A stretch of 64,000 nucleotides of DNA from positions 788,220 to 852,219 of the forward strand of contig BCHH01000008.1 in assembly GCA_001599595.1 (NCBI GenBank), in the 5' to 3' direction. This stretch comes from Beverwykella pulmonaria (lineage: Eukaryota; Ascomycota; Dothideomycetes; Pleosporales; Melanommataceae). Made by a program: the position numbers and the translations under genes. Shown in pieces: positions 34,762 through 47,165 of the stretch (positions are counted from its first letter, which is position 1; the number at the start of each line of letters is the position of its first letter). The notes under the pieces were generated by a model. It was given only the letters and a program-made list of their open reading frames with translations, was not told the origin of the DNA and did not search any database.

Positions 34762-36039
34762 TTAGTCATTTTTGGGGGCATAATCCCATATATGGCTCGA
34801 GTCCCAGCTTTCTGTTTCCTCTTTCCTATTCTTGGGATCCTCGCCTCTCTTCAACGCGTCTTTCCGCTCTTGCTCCAACTCCGTGTCCATCTTGGAGATA
34901 TCCTTCTGCAATTGTTGTATCCTCGCCAGTTGCGCCTCGTTCCGTTCCAATGTCCTGCCCTCTTCCTTCGCCTTGTCCTGCTCCTTGGTGTACCCATCGA
35001 GCTCGTTGAACAGCGTATTCCGCTTGTTCTGTTTCGCAAAATAGTCTGCGAACTTCTGGCGGCCTCCAAAGCAGATTCCGTATCCGTCGCAGTAGCATGT
35101 GTTCTCTGCAGGACAGTAGATCTCGTGGCCTGTGAAGATGTAGTGCCATATGTATTCGAAGATTCGCCCGGAAAACTGGTCATCCATGGTCGTCTCCAGC
35201 AGCCACTTCCGATAGTGAACGAATCTCTCCAGAGGAACCTGGCGTATCCTCTCCCTGCTGACGGCAAACTGCGCGCAGCATATGGCCGATATCGACGGCG
35301 GGACGGGCGCGCCGGGGTGGATCTCCTCCCAGATGTTTCTCCGCCAGTAGATCTCCTCCGGCTTGTGGAAGAAGTCAAAGTCGCCGCCTGGCCGGTCCAT
35401 GTGTATCCAGTCCGGGCATCCGGGATCGTGGTGGCAGCGGACGTTCATGTAGCCCAGGCGAGCCACGCGGTCGTGGTTGAGGCGCCGGATCATTTGCGCC
35501 TGGTCCAGGCCGAGGAGCTGGTTGTTGTGCCACGCGTGGCGGTGGGCGTGCATGAAGAGTACCGTGTCGGGAAGCTTATCGTAGTGATCGATTATGTATG
35601 TGAGATACACCTACATCACCAACGTTAGCGAGCTTGTCCAGTGTGGAAGGCGGTCCTTCTCCCAAGCGCATACCATAGCTTCCCGGCCCTTGTTCTTGGG
35701 GATCTTGTTCTCTGCATTGGGATTGTCCACTTCATACACCATCCGCGGGATGTCCGGTATCTCCCTCTCCATCCATCGTATGTCTTCCTTGGACGTCTTG
35801 GGTACGATGAGAACGTGTGTGTAGTTGGAGCCAGGCGGTTTGGCGGCGCCGTCTGTGAATCGCAAGGGAATGCCGAAGTCTGGCGCACCCGCGCGGGAAG
35901 GGACCTTCGGGGGGGGCGACGTGTCGGTTTTGAGGCCCGGGACCACGGGCGTCTGAACAAGCCTCAGATACCACCATGCCAAGCAAAGGAGCAGCACGAT
36001 GGTGATGAGAGAGAGGAGGCGCGGAGGGCCGGCGAGCAT
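34762..36039 (-). CDS. DUF3431 family membrane-anchored protein
   Basis: Two exons: 36039..35674 and 35610..34762, 404 residues, intron 35611..35673 (GTATGC..TGTAG with CTAAC). The N-terminus has a short basic start and one hydrophobic segment (LLSLITIVLLLCLAWWYL, about residues 8-25), then a Pro-rich stem, the topology of a type II Golgi or ER protein. The DUF3431 core follows: HVLIVPKTSKEDIRWMERE, TYIIDHYDKLPDTVLFMHAH, the HRHAWHN block and YMNVRCHHDPGCPDW. The family is often placed near glycosyltransferases, but no enzyme activity is established. The last 80 residues form a charged coiled-coil-like tail (ERNEAQLARIQQLQKDISKM) beyond the conserved core. Confidence 0.87.
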
Positions 36040-36666
36040 GATTGCGGCGCCGTGGAAGGACTCTCAAGGCCGTGTATCGGATGTGGGGAAGGGTGTGAGC
36101 ATTGCTGGCTTTGGGAAGGAGAAAGGCAGCTTTGGCACACGCTCGACGCAGAGAAACAATGGTGTGTTGGGGCGGAACAGGGTGGAGGATGTGCCCGCGC
36201 GCGGGCTCGGGGTCCGGGTTTCATCTTGTACGCTAGCATTTCAACCTTAAATTCGGGCAGCCAAACACGAACACCAGATTGCATTTTGATAGTGGGTGGA
36301 TTCAACCTGGATATGAATGCCAGCGGCTCATCTATCTGGCTTGGCAAAGCTTGAATTCAAGCCTCCAAGATCCCCTCTAATCGCACCTCGGCACACCCGC
36401 TCTAGCACTCGTCGTGGCAGGCATTTCGAGCATGCTCGCTTCCATTGAGCATCCACCAGGTTGCCATCGAATACCATACGTGGCTCCCTCCAGCGCGAAA
36501 CCGCGGGACAATCCAGCATATTTAGGCAGAAGGCCACAGGATGACGTTAGCCCCCGTGAAGTCCTTCAGTATCGACCAGCAGGACTTTCACCAACTCTTT
36601 CCATTTTCTTAGCCACCCTTGCTGGTCTCTATGCCCCCTATTTGCAATTGCCTAGATGTCTGTGTG
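36040..36666. other. Spacer upstream of the DUF3431 gene
   Basis: About 630 bases between the DUF3431 start and the F-box gene stop, both minus strand. A + strand frame running from 36414 into the F-box gene is treated as a shadow. Confidence 0.55.
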
Positions 36667-38330
36667 TTATTGCGCACTCGACATCTCAAGGTATCCACGA
36701 GCTTGGGGCCATAACGAGTAAGGCCCCATCGGGTTATGAATATATGCAGGCACTGCAAGGTACACCATTTTCATTCCCTGCAGCATTCGTCGTCAGTGAC
36801 TTGGGAAGTAGGGGGAAAAAAACTGAAAAACTGGGTGGAATCGCTTACATCGAAATAAGCTTTGATCGTGCTGATTTCGTTGCCCTGACCAATATGCCTG
36901 ACCTTGAAATCGGATTTCTCTCCAACCACAGAAGTCGTCTTGGAATGTTCTGTCACGACGCATAGTGCATGGATGCCTCGGTCCCCAATCGCCACTTCAA
37001 ACCCTCGAAGTCCTCCGTGCGTATCCAGCACAACTTCTCTGTCAGCGAGCACATATCCCAACGAAGTAGTCTTCCCATCTACAAGACAGAACCTGAAGCC
37101 TGTAATGTATGTCGTGCCGTGGAAGGGGAGAACAGATACTTTGACTGCCTTGACTCTCGAGGAGAGCTCCACCGACCGCTTAAACAGCGGCCGACACCCA
37201 AAGTGGAAAGGCAGAACTACGCTATCTAGCAACTCGCCATGCGCGCAGTCCCACCTAAACCTATCTTCCGGTTCGAGCTCAGGCTGCCAAAGCGAAGCAA
37301 TAGGACCCCCACAAGGTTCCACGCTCTCGGCCGATTTCTGATGAAGAGCAAATGATCTCAGCGCATCAGATAGGGGGAGGACGAGCTCCCAAACTCGTCT
37401 TCGATTCGCAAGCGAGCTAGACCCTGCCTCGCTTTTTGCAACTTCGTAGATTAACCTGGCATCTGAGAACTGAACGTCTTGGATGACCTGGTCCTTGAAT
37501 AGCCACGGCTCGATGATGAAATCGAATTCACTCCCCAAGGCGAACCGGGAGCGCCAGAACGCCTGGCTGAGTGGAACATCGGCGAGGATTCGAGATGCGA
37601 TGCGCGCGTGCAGCACGTCTTGCGATGACGACAGTTGGCGCAGGATGAGCTCCAAGAGTTCCAAGGGGAGGTTTCTGAAGCAATCATTCGTGGCCGTGCG
37701 TGAAGGCTGGAGCTGAGAGGAATTATGGCTCTGGTTCACTTGAAGCGCCCTCGTTACATGCGCTTGATGAAGTAAGCCGAGAAATGAGTTTTGAAAGATA
37801 GGATCCTGATCATGTATCGTCATTCCGGGAGGATGATCATAGTTTAAACGGATATGTATGTTCCGGATTTGTCCGTCGTCGCTAGTGTACAGCCCGCCAT
37901 ATGTGTGGCCCCAGTTGACAGCACTCTCACCGGGGACCATTCCAAAGGAGCGCAGGAAAAGGTTCAAAGTTTCCACGTTGATGATATGCGGATAACAAGC
38001 CCACTCCAATAATTTGTAGCAGTTTCCATGAAAGATAAAGCCCGTTCTGGAGGTCGCAGCATCTGCTGATCCATCTGCCATTTTGTCAAAGGAGACGCTC
38101 TGAGACAAGTGGTCATATTGTGGGTCCATGGTCGACAAGTCGCTCCTCCGGGGAAGATATATGTCGCCGAATGGGTGGTCCATATATCCAATCCCAGACA
38201 AGGTCGGACTCAACCAGTGAGGACCTTCGATAAATACGGCTTGGATAACGTTCATCCATCGACCCGAAACAAAACCAAAACCGAAGTCAAAGCTTCCCGC
38301 GATACAGCCACAAATATTGCAGTCAAACAT
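36667..38330 (-). CDS. F-box protein
   Basis: Two exons: 38330..36849 and 36777..36667, about 530 residues. The intron 36778..36848 (GTAAGC, CACTGAC branch, CTGCAG) replaces the frame's own early stop and gives the ending STIKAYFDGMKMVYLAV, which fits this type of fungal F-box protein better. The F-box lies near residue 205-250: FRNLPLELLELILRQL, then a block ending SRILADVPLSQAFWRSRF. F-box proteins link substrates to SCF ubiquitin ligases through SKP1. The C-terminal region (VKAVKVSVLPFHGTTYITGF, LGYVLADREVVLD) is beta-rich and recurs in fungal F-box families of unknown substrate. The N-terminus MFDCNICGC has closely spaced Cys residues. The ATG at 38330 is the first true ATG. Confidence 0.82.
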
Positions 38331-38902
38331 GACGTCAGAGAGTGCAGTCAAAGATATATGGGCACAGGCGGAGAGAAGTCAAGAAAGTTTGGATGCGAGA
38401 GGATCATGAATGATGGGTACGGGCAGCCGTATAAGTCGCGCCCTGCCAGATTCCATGGATAATACCCCGGCTAGACTTGCCCCATTCGGCCAACGAAGTA
38501 CGAAATACGAAGGGCACGTCAACATCAACATGATATAGAACTGTTGGGGTTTAAATGAGGTGAATTGAGCTCTCTGTGTGTCAGAGAAGGTTGGGCGAGA
38601 GGACCCCTATATATGGCTAGTACAATGCCACGTGATATAGTAATGCACGTGATATCACCGTAACAGGAACACAAGATTCGACCTATTTCTGTAAGCAGGG
38701 TATAGATCAGAAAGGTTACGAATATGTGCATTGCATGTGTATGTATGTGTGTGCGTCCTTGGCGGGGTGCGATCAGCTGAGCCAGCTGCATAGTACAGTA
38801 CATGAGTAAGCACTACAGTGGTATCCTGCTTACAATTTTCACTTGGAGAACTACCTAGGTTCATATGCTTTGACGTTAGTAGGAAACTTCCCCAAACACC
38901 CG
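38331..38902. other. Spacer between amidase stop and F-box start
   Basis: About 570 bases, the promoter of the F-box gene and the 3' flank of the amidase. A TGTATGTATGTGTGTG-like run lies near 38738..38754. A CRE palindrome (38330..38337) overlaps the F-box ATG. Confidence 0.55.
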
Positions 38903-40381
38903 CTAACTGCTAGCAAAAGCACAAGATCCCAAATCCTTCTTTTCCGCCTTGACATGCGGAGAGATGTCAAAATTGAAAATGTCCATAGGGACTCCCATAG
39001 TTGTGCACGCATTAGGGATGTCGACAAGCCCTGCGAGATGGCCCTGGACCGGTGCGCATGAGAGGAGCAGGTAGATCTGATAATCGTTATACCCTGTCAA
39101 GGGTTAGTACACGCTATGAAATGATCCTAAAACAGAAGCGTGTGGTTTTGTGGCCGAGGAAGAACGTACCGAATCTCCTGAGATACTCAATGGCGCGCAG
39201 ACAAGTCTGGCGATAGGCCACAGTGGCATCCATGTAATGCTGCTTTCCATTCTCGTCAACCGAGAAACCTTCAAAGTATATGTACCTCCCAGGCCCGAAT
39301 TGAGGCTCCACCGGACCTGGGATGTAGATTGGCGACTTCATGTCAAGCTCCTTCATCCCGCCCTTCATGACGGTGAATTTCAGCGTAATCACGCCAGCCA
39401 TCTCGATGGCACCGCAGAACGAGATCTCGCCATCACCCTGGGAGAAGTGCAAGTCGCCGACGCTGAACTTGGCCCCCTTGACGTGTACTGGAAGATACAC
39501 TTTGCTTCCCCGGGACAAATTCTTGATGTCACAGTTCCCTCCGTGTTCTGGGCGTCCGGGAATGGTCCTCGCGCCTTCTTTGCCAACCTTTTCCTTGATC
39601 TCCGATGACGCACTTCCGGCGTGCACATTTGTTGCGTTAGGCGGCTGAGCGACAATGCGGTCCATATGGGAGCAAGCCTCGATGAGCTCGCCCTCGCGTT
39701 TGTTCCATGTAGCGAGAACTTCGGGCGAGGGTGCACAGCCCAGAATACCTGGGTGGATCAAGCCAGCGAAGCGCACGCCGGGGATGTGTCGGGATGAGCA
39801 GAAGATGCCTTCGAAGTCCCATATTGCCTTCGCCCTGCCATCATTTATTAGCTTACTAGCTTGCATTATTCACGCAGGGCAAGAGCGATCGCACGCTTTT
39901 GGGTAGATCTCATCCAAGAAACCTCCCCCGTTCTCCCTCGTAAAGATGCCAGTGAAGCCCCATGGCTGGTCCTCCAGTGGCTGCACGTCTTGGATCTCCA
40001 CAAGAAGGATATCCCCGGGTTCGGCAGTCTCGATCTCGAACGGGCCGGTGAGATAGTGGATCTTCGTTAGGTCTACGTCGCGGACGTCGTCTGCTGAGTC
40101 GTTGTTACCTATCTGACCGCCCGTCCAGTCGACGCATTCGATTTTAACCACTTCCTCATTTTTGATGGTGCCAACAAACGGAACTAGTCTGCGGTTCAGT
40201 GATGGACAACCTATGTCTTGACTCTTGGGTATACACACCGTCTGGGTGCCAACGATTCTTCGTAAGTGTCAGTAAGAAGTACAAGCTTTGGATGGGGCCA
40301 ACTTACATGGAGGACAGCTTGCTCAGCAGCAGGTTTGTCAAAGGATACCTTCGCAGCGTAGCGAATACCTTCTTTGCCCAT
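38903..40381 (-). CDS. Acetamidase/formamidase (FmdA/AmdA family)
   Basis: Five exons: 40381..40307, 40257..40239, 40183..39895, 39834..39170 and 39093..38903, 412 residues. The enzyme hydrolyses formamide or short-chain amides to ammonia and the acid, a cytosolic nitrogen-scavenging step. Conserved blocks are NRWHPD, VKIECVDWTGGQIGNNDSAD, VHYLTGPF-type IHYLTGPFEIETAEPGD, AKAIWDFEGIFCSSRHIPGV, RPEHGGNCDIKNLSRGSKV, VGDLHFSQGDGEISFCGAIE and IYLLLSCAPVQGHLAGLVD. Each is restored only when the four introns (49, 55, 60 and 76 bases) are removed; exon 2 is just 19 bases and encodes NRWHPD. Length and motif order fit the family throughout, and no catalytic block is missing. The position of every junction is supported by these motifs. 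Confidence 0.93.
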
Positions 40382-40919
40382 GGTGAACAATCAAGTAAGC
40401 AGTCTGGAAAAACAAGGAGAAGGGACAATGAACAATGAACTGGAATCCACTCCTACAGTCCCGGGGAAGCACCAGTACATATATGGTCCACCGCGCGGGG
40501 CAACCAAGGGTCTCGCTAGTATTGATAATGACATATTTTGTTCACGCGGAGCCATCAATGCTGGCTACCCCAACTAGGCAAACAGAGATACGGGGAGAGT
40601 GATAAGCTGGAGATAGAGCGGTCGTTGTTACGTAGCGGCAGCTTCCATGTCGGATATGCCTTCCTACTGCAAATGGGGGGGAGTGCTGCCCCGCTATCGC
40701 TGCGGGGTACAGACATGCGAAAATGAATACCACCATCATCGTGCAGCATCAACGCGTCGAAGGGCCGTCTACGCGTGCTCCTTGTTCGTTCTGGGGCTGA
40801 CTGGAATGTGATGTTTGGTCAAGAGTAGAGTGAATGGGTCGGAAGGAGTTCATTATATGCGTCTCGTATCTCCTACAACGAACCCAACATGGCGTGCACA
40901 TTCGCCGCCAGCCAATTGT
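40382..40919. other. Amidase upstream region
   Basis: About 540 bases between the amidase start and the UsgS-type gene stop. No gene supported. Confidence 0.6.
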
Positions 40920-42276
40920 TCAACTAAATTGCTTGCGCGGTGTCTGCCGAACTTCAGATTGAGGCCTGGGATTATGCATCTCAATGTTATAGGCGTCCAA
41001 CTTCCCCCACGGGAGGCTGAGAAACTCATGCTTATTCTTCCAGCGTATCGACTCTTGCTTAAACGCTTCGGCCTCGGACGGGGGAGGAGGCGGGTCTGTG
41101 ATTTTTGTGATGAGATATGCTGTTGATGCTTCTGCGATGCCGTAGATCAAGACTCCCACGAGCGGAATTTTGACAAAGACGAAGAATCCCAGACCGAAGC
41201 CGAAGAGAACCCCAGCACGGTCCTTGAACCACATTTTCTTCTGCTCCTTGGAGTATCGGATGCGAGCAAAGTACGGCTCGAGCTATATGTCCTTAGCATA
41301 TACATAGGGCGACGTAGTGGGGTCACGTACCAGCTCGCGCATAAGGGTCCGGGAAGAAAAATAGGACTGGAGGAAGGTGACAAGATACCGCCGGGGCAGC
41401 AAAAGAGAGCCGCAGAAAATGACGAGTGCCGGCTGCGGTCCGACGGAGCTACTGAAGGTGTAGAAACTGGCTGCGGGAAGCACGAAGCGGCCAATGTAGG
41501 GCACGTAGGACAGCCCTACCACAGCCAAAGAAATGGCCGCCTTCCGGCCGTATCGGACAAAGAAGAGGGTCAGGGTCTTCTGCAATGCAACTTTTTTCTT
41601 TTCTCCCTTTGGTTCGTGGTCCGAGTACATTTGCAAGTTTGGATAGTACATGGCACGGAGGTTGTGAGGGTCCTCGGTTTTATGCTTGATGACATAGGTC
41701 GTGTCTACCCACCGGAGCGAGTTCATGAACCTGGCACCGAGCATCAGTATCCTACACGCGCATGGACAAGCCTGTCATACATATCATCGAGGGTAGGCGT
41801 AACGTAGCGCATGAGCGTCATCATGAAGAAGGGAACCTGCAGCACCGAGTGCTCGAGAAAATGCAGGCCGTTCACTACGCTGTTGTCCCACTGCGCATGG
41901 TCCATATTCATGAAAAGAGACAGAAGCCATAGCAGGATCCTGACGCCGACAATCTGCATGCCGTGTCAGCTTGTCCCCGACCCAGCTCGTTCGTTGACCC
42001 CCAATCTTCCTCAGGCCACGAGGGTAGTGGTAGGGCTTTATGCGGAGGAGACGCACAGGAATGCCAACGATGATGCGGATTGCGATTCCCGCAGCGACCG
42101 CTATTGCGGCTTGTCGGTAGTGGGTGGAGGTGAAGAGGTCTGGATTTTGGAGAGCGCGGTGCACTGAAAATGCAACATCAGCAAGTGGCTCCTCATTCTG
42201 GCAGCTTTGGGAACGCACCTCCGACCAAAGTCAGCTGGGCACCCCGGAGGATCGCATTGGGGTCGAAGTTGGACAT
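40920..42276 (-). CDS. usgS: UsgS-type transmembrane protein
   Basis: Five exons: 42276..42219, 42163..42057, 41953..41781, 41730..41331 and 41282..40920, 366 residues. Introns are 55, 103, 50 and 48 bases. The joined protein reads MSNFDPNAILRGAQLTLVG, then HRALQNPDLFTSTHYRQAA, LDDMFMNSLRWVDTTYV, LRAMYYPNLQMY, ELLEPYFARIRYSKEQKKMW and GIAEASTAYLITKITDPPPP. These blocks match the Pezizomycotina family annotated as 'transmembrane protein UsgS'. Four or five hydrophobic segments are visible, including VGVRILLWLLSLF and FGFGLGFFVFVKIPLVGVL. The molecular function is not known to me; the name does not imply one. It is divergent from INP1 across about 640 bases. Confidence 0.85.
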
Positions 42277-42912
42277 GGTGGAGAGTATTGTGCGGAAGAC
42301 TTCACGGTGGACGAAAAGAAGCTGACACTTTGATGCCTGTCCGAACATGTAGACGACCAATGACGTACGCAGGGCCTGGGGAAGCGATAACTAGCTCGAT
42401 CTGGTGGTCTGGCACGCCTCTCCCAACTAGAGAGCACCCTCTGCTGGCTACAAATGCTCGAGGAGTGTCGAGTCTAACTGTGCGTACATGTCACAAGCAG
42501 TTACGGCGGGGTAGTATAGAGCTACATCCATTCTCTTGCTCTAATAGAGAGTCAGGCTAGGAGGGAGATACTTGTTGCTCTCTACACGCGCCCGTCTCTT
42601 GCTAGCCCTGAAGAACGCACAATCTTGGGCCTTAAACACCGTCCCGCAGCGCATTCCTTTGCTACCCTCTGGCTAAAGCTATAGTAATGCCTTCGACAAG
42701 CTTATTCCAAGCTTCAGATCTCGTTTCACATGCAGATCCACCTCGACGTGCAAGGATCGGTCCTGACTTGGCGTCCACAGACCACACCTGTTAGCCGTTT
42801 GTGGCCGTGCCCTCTCCAGACCATACGCCCGCCTCGAAGCTCCAAGGCGAACCACACCTCCGCCCGCTACTCGACCGCTGCGCGACCGAGATGTGCTCCT
42901 GAGCCTTCCGCC
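42277..42912. promoter_or_regulatory. Divergent promoter region of usgS and INP1
   Basis: This lies between the two start codons. It includes an in-frame ATG at 42730 that could extend INP1 by 61 residues. No specific element identified. Confidence 0.5.
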
Positions 42913-44719
42913 ATGTCGTCGCCAGCCGCTACCACGCCAGAGCATACCCTGGCTCCCGCCGCCTCGAACCCGAACCTGCGTCGCGCCTTCACCTTGCCCA
43001 CCCGCACCCTTCGTCCTCGAGCTTCTACCACCTCGCCATCCCCAGCGAGCGCAGATGGCATCGAAACCTTGTTCACGCACACTTGCAACAAAATTGTCTC
43101 CTTCACCGTCGTCGGGCCTCGTACCCAGCCCATCACATCGCGGCGCCACAGCGTGGATGTGGACAGCGACAAGACGGGCTCCCTCCCGTGGAAGTCCACC
43201 ACAGAGCGCACACTGGCTGCCGGTGCGTTTGCACTACATCTATGGGGCCATAGAAATACTGACGCCATGCATAGGTCCCCTCCGGATATATCGCGTGACT
43301 TCGTCCAACGTATCCTTCCTCAACTCGGGCAGCCTTCTGCACACCATATTCCCCAAATCCCAATGCTGGTGCGTGGATGCAGAGTCCAAGTTCGTTTTGC
43401 GCATCCGGCAAGACTCCTACTACCGTATAGAACTGCCCTGCGAATCAGAGGAAGATAGAGAGAAGCTCGGCGAATTCAGAGCCGTTTTGGACCAAGTTCT
43501 GCAGTATGAGAAGACGCCGTGCCCCTTCATGAGAGGATTTGTCGTGCAGCTACCCGAGCGTACCAAGACACCGCCGCCTCGAAGGCGGCCCCAGCGGCCC
43601 CCGGAGAAGGCAAAGAAATGGCTCTTCGACAAGACGTGGATGCCAGATCAAGGTCTACGGCCTTCAACGCCTGTGGTGGGAGGTTCTGACTCGGGAAGCA
43701 CCTCATCCCATGAAGAGGATGATCGTTCTAGCATCAATACTGATAGGAATGAAGCAGTACCTGAGTCCTCCCCGGAAACGGTCCTCGACGTTACCCCACT
43801 GAAGCCAAAGCCGCAGCGACTGCCTTCCCTTTCAGAGAGGGCAAAAAAGTTCCAGGGCATGCGATCAATGACGATGCCGCTAGGGATGGGTATGGACTTT
43901 TCCAAGGTACGGCAAGGGCTGGAGCAGCTGGGCGACAAGGACGACGAGCGCAACCAATCTACTGGCAATGTCAGTTTGATGTCCAGCACAGACTCGTTCT
44001 ACACCGCTGCCCAGCCTAGCCCCTCTCCTCCCTATATGGACGCCGAGGTCAATCTGTTCAACCCGTGGGAGGATGAGCATAGCCCTCGAAAAAGTCGAAA
44101 AGAGGAGCACAAGCGAGGCCGTAGTCGTCATCGTCGCCAGGTCTCTGAAGCCACCGTGAGGGCTCCCTCCTCAGATCGCACTGGGGAGCTTCCCCTGGCG
44201 ACTCCAGCTACCGATGTCCGCCCCTCCTCGACACCCATGATCGATTTCCAGCCCTCGTCTGCGCCGTCAACACCACCGCTGGTTAGCGATTCAGAGGAGG
44301 ACAGCCCCCCCTTCTTGGACGTGCCTACACCACCGGAGTATGTAAGGCTGAAGAAACTTACCGGGGCGTCCCAAAGACGTGCCTTCTCCCCCATGCCTCA
44401 TCCGCACAATCTGTTCTTGCCCACCACTCCCCAAGGGCCCAGAAAGCAGTTCACGGCTGCTTTGATTCGCAAGACCTACGAACTCGTGCTCGGCCCTCCC
44501 GCGCATCTAGTCACTCTCATGCTCAGGATTGCCGCCAAGATCAAGAACGGCGCTTTCGGCTTCACCACGTATCGAGTTCGACAGCATGGGACAAAGATAC
44601 CTTGTTCCTGGGAGAGTAGTGATGATGATGAATGGTCGGAGGATGATTTTGGGATTCCCCTGAAAAACCTGGAGGGATCGACGTTGAGGAAGAGGGGTTG
44701 CTCTTCGGGCGTCGACTGA
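42913..44719 (+). CDS. INP1: Inheritance of peroxisomes protein 1
   Basis: Two exons: 42913..43222 and 43275..44719, 584 residues, with a 52-base intron (GTGCGT..CATAG). The core begins IETLFTHTCNKIVSFTV and continues GPLRIYRVTSSNVSFLNSG, LLHTIFPKSQCWCVDAES and KFVLRIRQDSYYRIELPCES, the PH-like domain of fungal Inp1. Inp1 tethers peroxisomes to the cell cortex or ER and so controls their retention during growth. The long C-terminal half is disordered, rich in Pro, Ser and charged residues (RKSRKEEHKRGRSRHRRQ), and ends with a short helix-forming region (IRKTYELVLGPPAHLVTLML) and an acidic DDDEWSEDDFG stretch. The ATG at 42913 (MSSPAATTPEH) was preferred over one at 42730, because homologues start with a short Ser/Pro leader. 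Confidence 0.87.
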
Positions 44720-45939
44720 CGATATGACTTCTTCCTTGTGTTGATACCAGGCGTTTGTGATAGCATGTAACAAGGCAGGACACCTTGGGCTTCGTTATGA
44801 TGTACGATATGAGGATGGAATTTGGTACACGATTGTAATTGCATTGGCAAAATTTCGGGAGTACTTCAGTTCAGATACGATCAAAATTTCGATCTACAAA
44901 TATCAGTTCGCGCCTTTCCCGGCGTGCAGACGCCCGGCGCATGCGCGCTGCTGCAAGTGATGACCTGATCTGACCACCTTTCTCTCGAAGACCCCTCGTG
45001 TTCTCTTCTTCCCATTTGTTGATAAACAAACATTTCGTTGGCGTCACGGCTCCCCGCCGGTTGGGCTTGTTTGTGTAACAGCAATGATAAACTTTGACAA
45101 ACCTCACAACACCTCTCCCCCCTCCACAAACGCAGCGTGAACTCCTGATCTGCGCCATTGCAGGGGAGCGGTGACTGATCGCGAATAGCAAGCTGGAATC
45201 TTACGCCATTTCAGCACTCTCAGCTTGACCGGCGGCGAAAGCCACATCGTAGTTGAATGCCGGCAGTTGGCTGAGAAAGAGGCATCTAAGGTTTGACTGT
45301 GATGCTTTGGAAGCATTTGTGTTACTGTCTATCATTATTTTATTTCCTTTTTCCAATCAAAATCCTCGTTTGGGGGTTGTTCTTGCCATCTTCTTTCGCT
45401 TGGGGGTTTCAAAAGTCCCGCCACGAGAACTCTGTACACAGCCCTGCATCTCACTGCAGACAGCCTCAGCTCTCTACCACAATCATCGCGCAGCTCCGGG
45501 TGTACCTCATGCCCGACATTTCCTTCAGAACACCCACTTCTCAACCCTGTCCTTAATGATCGATACCTAAATCCGTAATGGGGATTGCGGTGTGGGTGCC
45601 CGCCAGCCTCCTCTACCCCAGCCATCCGTATTCATAGTCACGCAACATACCGCGACCGCCTGGTCACCCTTTCCCACCATGTTTCCCATGACCAGGGTGG
45701 CAGCCATAATGGACCCTGATGAGGGCCGGGATTTTTATTCCAGACCCCTTTTGCTCGCTCATGCCGCTGCGGAGCGGTTCCCCGGCGTGACTTAGAGGGG
45801 GCTGGTAAGGCTTAAAGACAGGTCCCGCCCCGAGGTTTATTCCTAGTTGAACGACCCTACACACGAATTTCGATCACGATACCTACGGATTACTCGAACC
45901 ACGGGTGCGAACTACTATACGAATATCCCAAACTTCAAC
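44720..45939. other. 1.2 kb spacer, no gene seen
   Basis: This is the 3' flank of INP1 and upstream region of the Ser/Pro-rich orphan. Overlapping short frames on both strands only. Confidence 0.55.
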
Positions 45940-46557
45940 ATGGAGCCGCCAAGCCGGAGTCCAACGCCAACACTACCTTCTCGCCATCCATCACATCGCC
46001 TGCACCACTTGCCTGAACCTTCGAGGCCAAATTCGTTAGAGGGCTTGATACCGCCGCCGCTTTTTATCAGTAAACGCCCTGACTCTCGAACTTTTATTGC
46101 GCCGGACGCTATACCAGTCACCGTCCTCGACATACCACATTACCCCCCCTCCTCATCAATGTCCATGTCGACTTCAAGTCCCCCCTCATCGCCCACCTGG
46201 TCAGGCTTTGCACGATCCCCAAATTCCTGTACCTCGACCCCAGCATCATCAGTACCTAACTCTCCCACATCTCGCCCCAGAGCATTGACGTACGCTCCTT
46301 TTCCTTCCACTTCACCTTCATATACATCGTCATATCCCGCATCATCTCATTGGGCAACCTCATGGCAGTCAGCACCTCGACATGCGCTCCGCCGGAAGGC
46401 ATCGCCAAAACGGGAGACGCTGCGGTCGCTGAGGGCCAAGGACTCAGATGCGTGTCTACAGCGTATCTACGATGAGCAGACGTCGGCCTACTTGGAGGGA
46501 AACATCTTTCCGCGACGCAAACCGCTATTTGGGCTCGATAGAGTGTGGGAAGATTAG
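45940..46557 (+). CDS. Ser/Pro-rich hypothetical protein
   Basis: A single exon of 205 residues from the ATG for MEPPSRSPTPTLPSRH; the frame is open about 90 bases further upstream but without ATG. I do not recognise a family. The first 150 residues are Ser/Pro/Thr-rich and probably disordered. The last 45 residues are better organised: ETLRSLRAKDSDACLQRIYD, then YLEGNIFPRRKPLFGLDRVW, which looks like a conserved short motif rather than random sequence. The opposite strand is open over part of it (46648..46256), so this rests on composition and the C-terminal block. No signal peptide or membrane segment. Confidence 0.55.
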   Translation: MEPPSRSPTPTLPSRHPSHRLHHLPEPSRPNSLEGLIPPPLFISKRPDSRTFIAPDAIPVTVLDIPHYPPSSSMSMSTSSPPSSPTWSGFARSPNSCTSTPASSVPNSPTSRPRALTYAPFPSTSPSYTSSYPASSHWATSWQSAPRHALRRKASPKRETLRSLRAKDSDACLQRIYDEQTSAYLEGNIFPRRKPLFGLDRVWED

Positions 46558-47165
46558 AGTTAATTTGATGAAAGTGTGGGGAGTTTTTTAGTGACAATTG
46601 TGAGCTTCTTGACATTGCTTCTGTGCCTTCTGGACTGACAATGAGCATAGTTCATGATATAACGAACTTGAATTCGAGAATCTTCCGATCACTTGATCGG
46701 ACGGCTATGAAGGACCTTGATGCTACATAGATACACGTTATTACGAAACGATATCATGACGGCAGCGGGCGGTGTGGTGGTGGTGGTGGTTTTTTCAAAC
46801 ACTTTCTATTTCATACGATACCCTCGTTTTATTCTCAAGTAGTTATTTTTTTTCACTCTTGAGGATATGTATTCTGGACTCATATTTGTACATAAACGTT
46901 ATTCGTTCTTTAATTTATAACGATAATGCAATTCCTAACTACATCAAATCTCCTAACAGTTCCCTCACACTCGGGAAATTAATGGGGGCGTCAAGCGGAC
47001 TGAAGTAGGGACGACGGATAAAATTAGCCCTATTGAATCGTACTGGACATACCAGCAGAATCTTTATAAATTTGGCTTAAAGACATTCGTTATTCTCCTT
47101 ATACGCTACCATATACTATATTATTTTCAACATTCACGCCCTTATGACACCTCCTCATCTTCACA
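46558..47165. other. Spacer between convergent genes
   Basis: About 600 bases, AT-rich after 46780, with a GTGGTGGTGG run near 46771..46787. No gene supported. Confidence 0.6.

Noticed and set aside
36414..36965. 183-codon + strand frame
   Set aside because: It runs antisense into the F-box gene's conserved C-terminus and its terminal exon, which explain the open frame.
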